Assembly: GCF_014898815.1 (NCBI RefSeq)
Contig: NW_026515541.1
Coordinates: 2,108,001-2,172,000 of the forward strand
DNA: 64,000 nucleotides
Reading direction: 5' to 3'
Source of the DNA: Panonychus citri
Taxonomy: Eukaryota; Arthropoda; Arachnida; Trombidiformes; Tetranychidae
Part shown: positions 28,434 to 39,386 of the stretch, in pieces
Numbering within the stretch: the stretch's first letter is position 1
Layout: each line of letters opens with the position of its first letter
Notes under the pieces: generated by a model
What the model saw: the letters and a program-made list of their open reading frames with translations, nothing else
Told to the model about the DNA's origin: nothing
The model's database searches: none
Program-made: the position numbers and the translations under genes

Positions 28434-29365
28434 ATGGGGAATATGTTTGCCAATTTATTTAAGGGTCTCTTTGGTAAGAAAGAGATGAGAATATTAATGG
28501 TGGGTCTGGATGCCGCTGGTAAAACCACCATCCTTTACAAGCTTAAACTTGGAGAAATTGTCACAACCATCCCTACAATAGGTGAGTTAATATTCTCTCT
28601 GTCTGTCTGTTTTTCTCTCTTTTTTTTTCTTTGATTGCTGCTTCTCTTTTATTCTTTTTTGTTTCTCTCTCTCTCTCTCCCTCTCTGTCTCTTTCTCTAC
28701 CCTTTGTTTCCTTTTCCTCATGACACTTACCCTTCAATCTTTGCCTTTTGATGAATTTGTATTAAGGTTAACCCTCTCTTTCTCTTTCTCTCTCTCTCTC
28801 TTTTCCTCCTCCTTCTTCTTTAATTTAATCCTATCTTTCATTCTTTATTTTTTCTTGGTTTTCCCTTACAGGATTCAATGTTGAAACTGTTGAGTATAAA
28901 AATATTAGCTTCACTGTTTGGGATGTTGGTGGACAAGACAAGATTAGACCACTTTGGAGGCATTATTTTCAAAACACACAAGGCCTTATATTCGTGGTTG
29001 ATTCCAATGATAGGGAAAGAATTGGTGAAGCTCGAGAAGAATTGAACCGTATGCTGGCTGAAGATGAGCTCAGAGATGCTGTTCTCCTTATATTCGCCAA
29101 CAAACAGGTATGTATTGTTGTAACGGTTGAGAGAAATAATTGATTACCGGAAGGTCTTTCTCTTATTAAAGAGAAAAGAAGTTGCTCTGATAATACAATT
29201 GTGCCTTGACTTTGGCATCACTTTTTTAGTCATTTCTTTTTATCATCCACCCCTATTATGATTTAAAGATATGGTTTGTTGGTCTTTTCTCATGTCTTTC
29301 TATTTTCTCTTTCTTTTTCTCTTTGCCTTTTATTTATCTCTCTGTCTTTCCACCTTTCTTTCTCA

Positions 29366-29438
<73 letters not shown>

Positions 29439-29683
29439 TCTTTCTTACTTTCTTTTCTCTCTTTCTATTACTTCCTCCCTCTAAATCTATACCTCCTTTT
29501 TTCATCACTTTGCACATCTAGGATCTCCCCAATGCAATGAATGCTGCTGAGATCACCGATAAACTTGGCCTTCATTCCCTTCGTAGTCGTAACTGGTACA
29601 TTCAAGCAACTTGTGCGACAAGTGGCGATGGCCTTTACGAAGGTCTTGATTGGCTTTCAAATCAATTGAAAAGTCAAAAGTGA
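28434..29683 (+). CDS. Arf1: ADP-ribosylation factor 1 (small GTPase)
   Basis: Three exons (28434-28581, 28872-29107, 29522-29683) encode 181 residues, exactly the usual Arf1 length. Arf1 is a GTPase that recruits COPI and AP-1 coats to Golgi membranes. Visible motifs: N-terminal MGNMFANLF, with the Gly2 myristoylation site and amphipathic helix; P-loop GLDAAGKTT; switch I PTIGFNVETV, created by splicing exons 1 and 2; switch II WDVGGQDKIRPLW; NKQD, split by intron 2; and CATSGDGLYEGLDWL near the C-terminus. Intron 2 contains a long (CT)n tract. The stop (29681-29683) lies only 52 bp before an inverted copy of part of BOP1, so the Arf1 3' UTR is expected to run into antisense BOP1 sequence. 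Confidence 0.98.
29371..29431. repeat. (CT)n tract in Arf1 intron 2
   Basis: About 30 CT units ending roughly 90 bp before the exon 3 acceptor. In the RNA it is a long pyrimidine tract, which could influence acceptor use through polypyrimidine-binding proteins (inference). Confidence 0.9.
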
Positions 29684-29735
29684 GCGCAACATCAATTGAT
29701 AAAAACAAAACAAAAATTATGTAACTTTGAATGAA

Positions 29736-30092
29736 CTCAAATGCGTGTTTAATTATGAAACGAATTCCTTTGTTCCATAAAATTTCATCACTTTCTTGAG
29801 TAACAACTGTCCATTCAATGTAACTTGACCTCTTTGTACCTCCCATGTTAGCTGATTCCTCTTTTTCCTTATCAACAAGCTCTTGAATAAACTTTTCCGT
29901 TTCACTGGAAATTGTTTTATTACCAATTTCAGGGGAAACAATGTAAACATCAAACTTTGAACAGGCAACAATTAACGATCGCGATTTAAGTGGACACCAT
30001 TTAACACAATCAATTGAAGAATCAAAATCTTGAAACAACGACCAGTTGACACTTGCCATATCCGAATACAACAATCATCACCTCCCAAAACA
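29736..30092 (-). pseudogene. Inverted partial copy of BOP1 exon 2
   Basis: On the minus strand this matches the WD-repeat part of BOP1 exon 2 (about 32305-32681). From 29736 to about 30028 I find a single mismatch, which changes Pro to Ser in the DSPIDC context. Beyond it, a 7-bp deletion near 30029 shifts the frame. The remaining 60 bp or so is clearly diverged (for example CCIRIWQV where BOP1 has CSIRIWEV). The copy holds no splice site of BOP1, has no start codon of its own and loses BOP1 similarity on both sides, so it cannot make a BOP1 protein. It lies 3' of the Arf1 stop on the opposite strand. The sharp change in identity suggests recent gene conversion over an older copy. Confidence 0.9.
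29886..29891 (+). terminator. AATAAA inside the antisense BOP1 fragment, possible Arf1 poly(A) signal
   Basis: This is the first canonical AATAAA I see after the Arf1 stop, 203 bp downstream. It is created by reading BOP1 coding sequence in reverse. If used, the Arf1 mRNA would end with roughly 150-180 nt complementary to BOP1 mRNA. Confidence 0.4.
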
Positions 30093-30241
30093 TCCCAACG
30101 TCAATTTAAACGTAATCAAATTGACACAATCACAGAATTTGTTTCAATGAAGAGAAACACCCAAGCTGAAGCCTCAAATACTTGAATCTAATCCGAAATC
30201 AATTAGCTATAAAAGGGAAATTTAAAAACTTGTCAACTCAC

Positions 30242-30250
30242 CTGAACCAT
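30242..30250 (-). other. Possible minus-strand start exon (ATG GTT CAG then GTGAGT)
   Basis: The minus strand reads ATGGTTCAG followed by a strong donor GTGAGTTG. It faces away from the BOP1 promoter and towards the BOP1 fragment. It may be the relic first exon of a minus-strand gene that once included the fragment. I could not find an in-frame second exon, so this is weak. Confidence 0.2.
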
Positions 30251-31191
30251 TTTCGTCCCAACTAATTGTCCTCTCACACCTTCCGTCAATTTCCAACGAA
30301 AATTGCAGTCACTTTATCGTAAATTGAACTATAAGCTGTTCTAAGTTCTTATCATTTCGTTTCTCGCCCTGTTCGATCAACTACAATTTAGCTTTTTAAA
30401 TTTCGATGATTAGAATGATAGTAATTGTGTTCGTTTGAATGGAATAAAAAAGAAAACTCGTCAGGACAAGTTCGGAATTCGATGAATTCTGAACTTAGAT
30501 TTACCGCTAATTGGACATTTCGATCTCTATTTGAGGAAAAATTTAGAAAACAATTTAATGACTTAATCGGATCAATATGATTCCCAACCAATTGATTTGC
30601 AAAAAATGTGAATGATTAAAAGTATTGATTTGATTTCCTCGGTAACTTTATCCTTTTATCTGTTTCTAGATTGAATTAAATGATACGAGTTTAATTTTGG
30701 TATTGTAATACAACCTATTATTAGATTAAATTATTAGCAAAACTTGAAGACAAATTTATCTTGATTTTAATTAATCTAATTAATCTTCATTCTCAAAGAT
30801 TTTATTTCAAAACAAAAAGTTTAATTCGCGGAAAACTGATCACAATCAAATCTCATCAACTTTTCAATTTCACAATTAAGATTCCTTGCAATCAATTCAG
30901 CACAAAATACAATTACAGCAGCTTAATTAACGCTAATTAGTAGAAAAATCGATTGATTATTTCTAACAATTAACTTTCATTTCCACGCGCTTCACGTATT
31001 AGTAACTCTAAAGTCCAACAGGTGGACCCAAAGTCGACATGTGGATCAATGTAAATGTTTGGAAAAGCATTTGGGTTTGTACACACGTGGAGTTAATTGT
31101 TTGGTTTTGTTTGACTAATTTTGATAGTTTTCGATTGTTTTGTTTAATTAGAATTGTTGTTCAGTTAGCTCACTAAGATCAGAGGATTACC
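30251..31191. promoter_or_regulatory. BOP1 upstream region
   Basis: No supported gene. The 200 bp before 31192 should contain the BOP1 promoter; ACACACGTGGAG near 31081 includes an E-box (CACGTG). E-boxes often drive ribosome-biogenesis genes through Myc/Max, so this is a plausible but unproven site. Confidence 0.4.
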
Positions 31192-33544
31192 ATGGATGCT
31201 GTCGATCAGATGTAAGTGTTTTTTTTGTTTCTCTCTTTTGAACTCGTTTATATGTTTTGATATTTTGACTTACTGATTGTTTCTATTTTTTGATTTGTTA
31301 ATCTTTTAAATGTAGAAAATTTCCCAGTAACATGGCGAAAAAGAGGAAGGTTAGAAAGGTTAATCTTTCGGTGGACAAGTATGAGGTTGATTCTTCCGAT
31401 GAAGAAGATTTAAGAAACACTGTTGGTAATATACCAATCGAATGGTATAATGAATATGATCATATTGGTTACGATTGGGATGGAAAGAAAATTATGAAAC
31501 CTCAAGGAGAAGAAGGAGGTGAAATTGAAGATTTTATCAATAAGATGGAAGATCCTTACTATTGGAGAACTGTAGATGATAAAAGTACAGGCAAAAAAAT
31601 CATTTTAACCGATGCGGATATTGATCTTATCCAAAGAATCAGAAGAGGCGATTTCCCTGATCCCAATTACAATCCATATCCCAATCATATTGACACTTTC
31701 TCTCATGAAACAATGCTTCATCCAGTTGTGGAATACAATCTAAGAAAAGCCCAATTTAGAGCATCAATCAGTGAGAAACGATTGATCAGTAAATACATTA
31801 GTAAATATAAGAATGCCAAAAGACTTGGATTGCTTAAACAGCGGCAAAAGAAAGACAAGAATAGATTTTCTTTCCATTACGATTTATGGTCGAAAGAAGG
31901 TGATCCAAATCATAAGAGACACAGACGACACATACCTGCACCTAAATTGTTACCACCAGGACATGAAGAGTCATACAATCCACCGCCAGAATATTTGTTT
32001 GATGAAGAGGAGCTGAAAAAATGGACCGAATCCGAACCGGAAGAGAGAAAAATTAAATTTATCCCTGAGAGATTTGAACGACTCAGACATGTTCCAAGGT
32101 ATAAAAACTTTATCAAGGAACGTTTTGATCGGTGTCAAGATCTTTATCTCTGCCCTCGAATGGTCAGACATCGTGTAAATGTTAACCCTGAAGATCTTAT
32201 TCCAAAATTACCATCACCAAAGGATCTTTATCCATTCCCGTGTATTTTATCACTTATCTATACTGGTCATACTGATGTGATTCGAAGTATCGACGTTGAG
32301 CCTGAGGGTCAATTCATGGTTTCGGGAAGTGATGATTGTAGTATTCGTATATGGGAAGTGTCAACTGGTCGTTGTTTCAAGAAAATTGATTTTGATTCTC
32401 CAATTGATTGTGTTAAATGGTGTCCACTTAAATCGCGATCGTTAATTGTTGCCTGTTCAAAGTTTGATGTTTACATTGTTTCCCCTGAAATTGGTAATAA
32501 AACAATTTCCAGTGAAACGGAAAAGTTTATTCAAGAGCTTGTTGATAAGGAAAAAGAGGAATCAGCTAACATGGGAGGTACAAAGAGGTCAAGTTACATT
32601 GAATGGACAGTTGTTACTCAAGAAAGTGATGAAATTTTATGGAACAAAGGAATTCGTTTCATAATTAAACACGCATTTGAGGTCACTCAAGTTTCATGGC
32701 ATCACAAGGGTGATTACTTTGCCAGTGTCGCTCCACAAGGTGCAAATAAAGCGGTCGTTGTTCATCAACTGTCAAAACTCAAATCACAGGTAATTTACTC
32801 TTTAATATTTTATTTCCTTTTGATTACTTGACTAATTCTTCGTGTTTTCTTCATGATATCTTCTTTAGGTTCCATTCTCGAAGTCGAAAGGAATCGTTCG
32901 ATGTGTCGCTTGGCATCCAAATAAACCCTTATTCTTTGTGGCAACACAGAAACACGTCAAAGTTTACAATTTAATCAAACAAATGTTAACGAAAAAACTT
33001 TACGCTAATAGTAATCTAATTTCAAGTATAGCAATTCACCCTCAAGGTAATTTACTAATTCATTTATCTCAAATTACTCAAAATTAACTCAAAAAATTTG
33101 TTATCAACTTATTTTCTCAGGGGATAATTTAATTATTGGCTGTTTCGATGTTCGTCTAAGTTGGTTCGATCTGGAATTGTCTGATAAACCTTATAAAACG
33201 ATGAGATACCACAAGAAATCAGTTCGTCAGGTCGCTTACCACCCTCGATATCCGTTATTTGCTTCAGCCTCTGACGATGCATCTACGATCATATCTCATG
33301 GAAGAGTTTTCGAGTAAGTACTTTATTTCGTTAATCATTAATCAGAACATCAACTAAATTAAAATTTCTTTTTTTACTCATCAACAGTGATCTCAACGAG
33401 AGTGCATTAATTGTTCCAGTCAAAGTACTCAAGGGACATAAATTGGTCGATGGCGTTGGAGTATTAGATTGCTGCTTCCATCCTAAACAGCCTTGGATTT
33501 TTACTAGTGGTGCTGATGCAACAATTAGGCTTTATACTCATTAA
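31192..33544 (+). CDS. BOP1: Ribosome biogenesis protein BOP1
   Basis: Five exons: 31192-31211, 31316-32789, 32869-33046, 33121-33313 and 33388-33544. All are in phase, giving 673 residues. BOP1 is the scaffold of the nucleolar PES1-BOP1-WDR12 complex, needed for 28S/5.8S rRNA processing and 60S assembly. The N-terminus is short and basic (MDAVDQIKFPS, then AKKRKVRKV). The BOP1NT region follows (about residues 55-310): IPIEWYNEYDHIGYDWDGKK, FINKMEDPYYWRTV and FSHETMLHPVVEYN. A C-terminal WD40 propeller begins at TGHTDVIRSIDVEPEGQF and ends GADATIRLYTH. The tiny first exon is supported by an ATG in good context (ACCATGG) and a GTAAGT donor; a start at 31332 (MAKKRK) is the alternative. It is somewhat shorter than vertebrate BOP1, mainly in the acidic N-terminus. 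Part of exon 2 is duplicated in reverse at 29736-30092. Confidence 0.95.
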
Positions 33545-35052
33545 TTTAATTTCTTTAATTGTTCTAAACCCAACAACAATTGTCTATAAATCTTGAAAAA
33601 CAAAACTTTGACATAATCAATATTTAAATCTGACGCTGATGATGATTATCAAGTGAATTAACAACAACAATATAAAATACAATGTTAAATGTTAAATGTA
33701 AAAATTTTTTCTAAATTGTTTAGCTAATTATTTTTCTGCAAAGATATTAATCTCTTTTTTGATTAACTAGCAATGAAGATGAAAAAAAAACAAACTTGAC
33801 AATCAATTAATTTCTAGTTGGATAAATTAACGTTCACCTTCAGTTATACTTGTTAGTCAACAATTTAATTGTTTCAATTGTACCTTAAGGATCAAGATAT
33901 TGATAAAAATGAAAAGTTTTAATTGTAACTTGAATCAGGAAATCAAGAGAATGCTAAACAATTGAATTGTAAACAATTTGAATCATATTTTAATTCTGAT
34001 TGTCACCTACGTTTAATCAATCACGTTGATTGTCCCAATATCAGAGTTAATCAAATCTAAATTACTTTAAATTTCTCTGGTTACAGTTAATTGTTACCTG
34101 GAACCATTGGTGATCATAATGTTGTTTACCTTTTGATTATGTCCACTAACAGGTTAATTTAATTTTCTCAGTTAAATTGTTGATCGGGAATTTCCATGAT
34201 ATTTAATAATGATGATTATCTACACTGATAAATGAATTACCTTCGGCTAAATTGTCCATCAATTTAATCAAAATTTCCACCATCAGTTGAAAACTATTAA
34301 TAAACTGAAAGAAAAACTAAATTAACAAGTTGATCAAGGTTTGTTATTCCAATTGGAAGACCCTTAAGCCTCTGTAAATTACCTTAATTTAGTTTTTAGG
34401 GATTTCCTATTAATTAGTTAATCATTGAGATGGTCTAATGTAATCATATCATTGGACAATCAACCATTGGTTCATCATTGAAACAATTAACTTTTTCCGT
34501 TCATTGAAACTTAATTGAGATCAAATCTTGCAACAAATGAGAAACGAGTTAATTTTTTTTTTCTTAATTGCATGTTAATCATTTACAATTATACTTTTGA
34601 ATATTAAATTAACTTTTTGATGAACTCTGGTTTTTTTTTCTGGATGAAGATGATTAGTATCATGAATTGTACACAATTTCAATGATGAGAAGCAAAAGTA
34701 ATTAAGTTAACAGTGAGAAATCAATTGAGACAATTAAGATCCTCCTTATTAATACCTGTTCCTTGTTGACGTCAAAATTGAAATTTACCCTAGGCAATGA
34801 TTGAATTCATGATGATGAGGATGATGAGGATGATTAAGAAGAGAGAGAGAGAGAGAGAGAGAGAAAAGTTAAATCTTAACTAATTAAACAAAATTTAATT
34901 TAATCACTTTCACTTGGTGCCTTTGAAAAGTTAACAATTTAAAATCCGTCTCAAGGTTTGGGTCAATTTAAGTTTAACTAATCCAATCTCCACAATTTAA
35001 ATTGTCTCATAAAGTTAATTTCACCTCATCATCTTCACAATTAAAGTTAATT
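33545..35052. other. Intergenic, AT-rich
   Basis: No supported gene. It contains a (GA)n run at about 34840-34864 and many short AT-rich words. Confidence 0.6.
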
Positions 35053-36409
35053 ATGTATCAACAATTAATTTCTGTTACCTTTTTAATTGTTACTTTAGGT
35101 AAGTTGATTGTTTTCATGAATTTAACTGATAATACTTGATAAAAGTGCCACTGGATTGGTAGCAATCAAATTGTGATGTTCAAAGTGATTAATTTAATAA
35201 ATTTGGTGTTAATTTTTGTTTTGTTATCTTGATTGGTCATTCAGGTTCACAGTTAATCAATGGTCAAGCAGCTTCATGTCATATGCGAGAGCTTGACCTT
35301 TGTACAGCAACGTTACTTGTGTTCACTCAAAATCCACAAGGTAAGTGTAACAATTAACTAATTGCAAAGGGTAAAATTTACCAAAATAATCAACTGACCA
35401 CAATCCGATCAGATTTGTTGATAAACAATTAGCAAAATATAGTTTCAAGGTTACAGTTTATCGTTGTACCAATTTTAAATCACCACAACATTAAAATGAT
35501 TTAATTAATCAAAAAAAAAATGGAAAGTAAATGATTAAGAAAAAGTTAAACTGGTTTGATTTACTGGTTAGTTAATTAAAATAAGCTTATTGAGCAATTG
35601 TATCAATATAATGAGAAACGAAAAGTATATTTGAAAAATTTTCTTCCAGGAAAAATGTTAAATTAATTGATTATTTGATTGAGAATTCAATAATCAGATC
35701 AACCTCAAATTATAGCACAATTTAAACTGAATCAAAATCAGTTAGTTAACCTTCAAGTTTAGCCAATTTTTCAAAGTCTTTGATTATTTGATAAAGTTAC
35801 GAACTTAGAAATGACTGTGATTGATTAATTGTTGTTAATTGTTTAGGATTACAAGGGACTGAGGCTGAAATTGACCGACAGTGTGGTTACATCAGAGAAG
35901 CTCAATCGTGTCGGCAAAATTATACCCGTCGATGTGTGACCTCACTCCAAAGAGAAATGGTCGATTTCTTGGCTGAAGGAGGTAAAACTTTGGCCGATGA
36001 ATTTTGTACTCCTGGAACTGAGATTCGTGCTGACTATCGGAAACACGCCAAGTGCCTGAGTGAGGCTCGAGCTACGTCCAAACAATGTACCAAAGATTTA
36101 CAACGATCACTTGAAGAGGTCTCTCAGACCACTTGGGACAATCGAGTGGCGATGGCCTGTTGTGGATACAACAGATTCCAAGAGTGTTCGAGCCAAGTGA
36201 TTTCCAATAGATGTGGTGATTCCGCTCTCGACTTGAGCCGTAAAATTATTCGACTCTCATCTTCTCGTTTACCTGAAATTCTGTGTCAATCTTATCCCTA
36301 CTCGAGTTCCAAATGTTCAGAGATTTTACCCCCTGAAGGAACTGAACCTCTTGGTGCTCGATCCAATAGTGTTCTTTCACGAATCTTTTCAAGTTACACT
36401 GGAAATTGA
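35053..36409 (+). CDS. Secreted cysteine-rich protein, hemolymph-glycoprotein-like
   Basis: Three exons (35053-35098, 35245-35340, 35847-36409) encode 234 residues. Residues 1-24 or so form a clear signal peptide (MYQQLISVTFLIVTL, then GSQLINGQA), and the mature protein begins near ASCHMRELDLCTATLLVF. It is rich in Cys with regular spacing (LDLCTATL, RQCGYI, QSCRQN, RRCVTS, EFCTPG, KCLSEA, QCTKDL, MACCGYN, ECSSQV, RCGDSA, LCQSYP, KCSEIL) and alpha-helical in look. This resembles the arthropod 27 kDa hemolymph glycoprotein family (DUF1397-type), extracellular proteins of unknown function. I assign the family from memory of the pattern, with moderate certainty. Exon 1 is inferred from its good signal peptide and matching phase. 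Confidence 0.75.
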
Positions 36410-36859
36410 AACAATCAATTTGTAGAGAAAACATAAAGTCAAACAATTAATCACAACAATCAATAACCATGAATAGAAAATATCTCTTTCTGTTTATATC
36501 TCGTTTTTTCAAATCTAATTAAACATAATCACAAATTTATTCCTAATGATAATTAAATTATTGGTTGATAAACAATCCAATTTGTGTCAATTAATTTATA
36601 AACTGATTTAAATCTACTCCAATGCAGTCAAAGCTTAGTCGCTTATCCAATAACTCACCTGATCATCAACTAACGTCAAACAAAAAGATATCACAATCAA
36701 CAAATCAATTGCAATTAATGAGTGTGAACCATGATTGTGAATTCATAGTAAATGATACCGCTAGTTTTTGGCACCACGTTCCAAATAATCAATCAAATGA
36801 ATAGGAGACTCAGAGAAATCACTTTACCAGAAAGATTTTCAACTTTGTAGAGCAAAAAT

Positions 36860-36865
36860 AATAAA
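36860..36865 (+). terminator. AATAAA downstream of the Cys-rich secreted gene
   Basis: Canonical signal about 450 bp after the stop at 36409. The stretch between contains only a short uninteresting open frame and is probably 3' UTR. Confidence 0.35.
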
Positions 36866-37409
36866 CTATCAGAGTTTCAATGAAGGAGCGAAATGAACTC
36901 GAACTTTTTTAACGGTAAAAAGTTCAACAAATATTTGATTCAATGTGAATTCATGAAACGATTTCGTTAATCATCACATTCGAGTCCAATCAGTTTTTTT
37001 CATATCGTTAGATGGAGACACAGAATTGGCTTTCCATCAGATTTTGAGCTTTGATCAATCAATTTAATTTGATTTCAAGTTAATTCAACTTCGTTCAGAC
37101 AATTTTGTCAAACTTTTCTCAAAAAAAATCAATCGTTTTTTTCGTAGATTTTGTAAGTCTCCACTTAAAACAAACAATTATGGATAATACAATAATAGAC
37201 AATTATGTTTAGTTAATGATCAGCTCTTCGATTATGAACATCAATTGATCTTGAAATTCTGAGAGAACGAAAAAAATAAATTTGAGATTGTAACTGGTTA
37301 TAAATATGATTTATTAATTATTCTAAAAAAGTAAATAAATTAGATGATACAATTTTTACTGAGATTTTGCTCGATTAATGTTATAATTATCGTTAATCCT
37401 GATTGATTA

Positions 37410-38206
37410 CTAATCATCATAGATAACACCCAATCGATGACTGGGTTGCATGTAGGAGTCTGAGAAGGTTGAATTGAATGAGTTACTCATGGGATAGAGA
37501 CTAATTTGATTAGATGATGGGAAGGGTGAGAAGTTGGGTGGAGGTGGAGGTGGGAAACTGTTAGGGGACGACTGGTAGGAAGGAGGTGGTGGAGGTGGTG
37601 GTGGTGGAAGAGAGTGGGGGAACATGTGAGGTGGTTGATGAGATGAATGGGAAGGAGGTGCAAAGGGAAACGGAATGAAGGGCATGTGTGGTGGAGGTGG
37701 AGGTGGAGAATGAGGTGACATGGGCGGTGGAGGTAGAGATGGAGGTCCATGGTTGATACCATTATGAGGATCATGAGCATCTCGATGCGATTCGAAGGCT
37801 AAAAGACGAATAACGTCAAACAATTGGATTAAAGCGGTTGATTGTTGATTCTGACGAAAAGCGAGTTCGGTTACAATACTTAGAATATGGAAAAGAAGTG
37901 AAGACAATTTATTACCAATTTGATCCATTGAGAAGAGAAGATGAAGTAATTGTTTGACTAAATCTTTTCCACAGCCAAATGATTTTTTAGAAATTTTCTT
38001 TAATTTACCGAAAATTGCGATAATTAGGCGATAATTACGAGGTTGAGAGTCGCTGTTAAGGTGAACGCCAGCGAAAGCGCAAAGTTTATGTTGATATTTT
38101 GACGATTGGACATTGGGGTCAGAAAATTGAACAGCAATTCACTGATATCACTCGAGTCCAGGAAATTATAATGACCTAAGCCAGTGAATGTGTCGTTTGT
38201 GGACAT
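37410..38206 (-). CDS. Proline-rich protein, unknown, frame unclear at the 5' end
   Basis: The minus strand carries two overlapping frames that look like parts of one gene. The first starts at an ATG (38206) with MSTNDTFTGLGHYNFLDSSD and ISELLFNFLTP. The second, open from about 38135 to the TAA at 37410, reads helical sequence (YRLIIAIFGKLKKISKK, KDLVKQLLHLLFSMDQIGNK, LAFRQNQQSTALIQLFDVIR), then a Pro/His tail with long PPPPP runs and ends HRLGVIYDD. The second frame has no ATG before MDQIGNK (37928), so either a short unrecognised intron or a single-base sequence error joins the two. One candidate is an intron with a weak GTCC donor and an acceptor at CTTAACAG, but it would be only about 59 bp. 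I do not recognise the family. A TTTATT (minus-strand AATAAA) lies at 37310-37315. Confidence 0.6.
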
Positions 38207-39386
38207 TGCGATTGGTTGCTTTTCCGAATCCCGTTAACTGTATTACTCTGGCACTTAACTGTTCACAATTTAAACTTAAATAAAAGATTCAACTTCCAGT
38301 TGTACACAATCAAAGTTTCATTAATAACTAATTCAAAGATATTGAGAGCTGTTGATTCACAATCAAAGTGATGTGATTAGATGAAGATCCAGTGAAAGAA
38401 TCAACGATTTACCAATTGATGCTGTTGATTATTTGGTGAGTAGTGATGAAATTAATAAATCATTTACACTCTAACAATCAGTTGACAATCAATGTCATGG
38501 TCTCTGGTCCATAGTTACCTTAAAGAGTTTTTCAATCAATTTTTCATCATAAACAATTGAAAGATTCAATTGATTGAACTTATAAATCTTAATTGTCTTC
38601 CTCATCCTGATTTACACTTTTACTTTATCATGATCAATGTTAATACAATTAGTCAAAAACTGACGGAAATTATATCATAATCATTCATAGTGATTGACAA
38701 TTTGACCGAATCACATTTCTCGATTAACAATTATCTTCCTCACAATCAACTGATTAGCTGATTATCCGATGTCAATGTTAATACATTGACGGAAATGAAA
38801 ACTTGAATTGTCCAGAAATTGATATAGTTGTTGCCCTAATAAATTAAGTGATTATTGAAATTTTTCAGCGATCAATTTGTTGTTATGAATATTAAATTAT
38901 ATTTTATTTATATCATTGGTTTATCTTTAATTGTTATCATTGTATTGACCATTGGTTGATGACCAATTAATTAATTCAGTTTAACAATTAGGAGTGTAAA
39001 TAAATCATTATAAGGCTAGGAAGAGGAAAAGTAACAATTAATAGGATCAGAAATAGATTAAATCGACATAATTATTATCGTTTAAATTAAACAGGATCGA
39101 TGGTAATCAGGTTAATTACAATTATAATTAGTAATATGTTCATAGCTTTTGGGAGTGAAAATAGCTAATAACATAAGATAATAATTTACAAAAAGTTCAA
39201 TTGTAATCATTTTAATTAGCGGCATATTCGGGTAATTAGCGGGTTTGATTAATAAATAAGGTGGTGATTGCTGTTTTTTTGTTTACATGATAGTTAATTA
39301 CAAGAAATTAATTGTCATGAAATTGATTTAAATTGGAAAAAAAATTAAACTACCCTCAAAGTCATTTCCCTTGGCTGTACCATTTG

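Noticed and set aside
29271..29540. Leu/Ser frames across the CT tract in Arf1 intron 2
   Set aside because: Microsatellite translation inside a well-supported intron.
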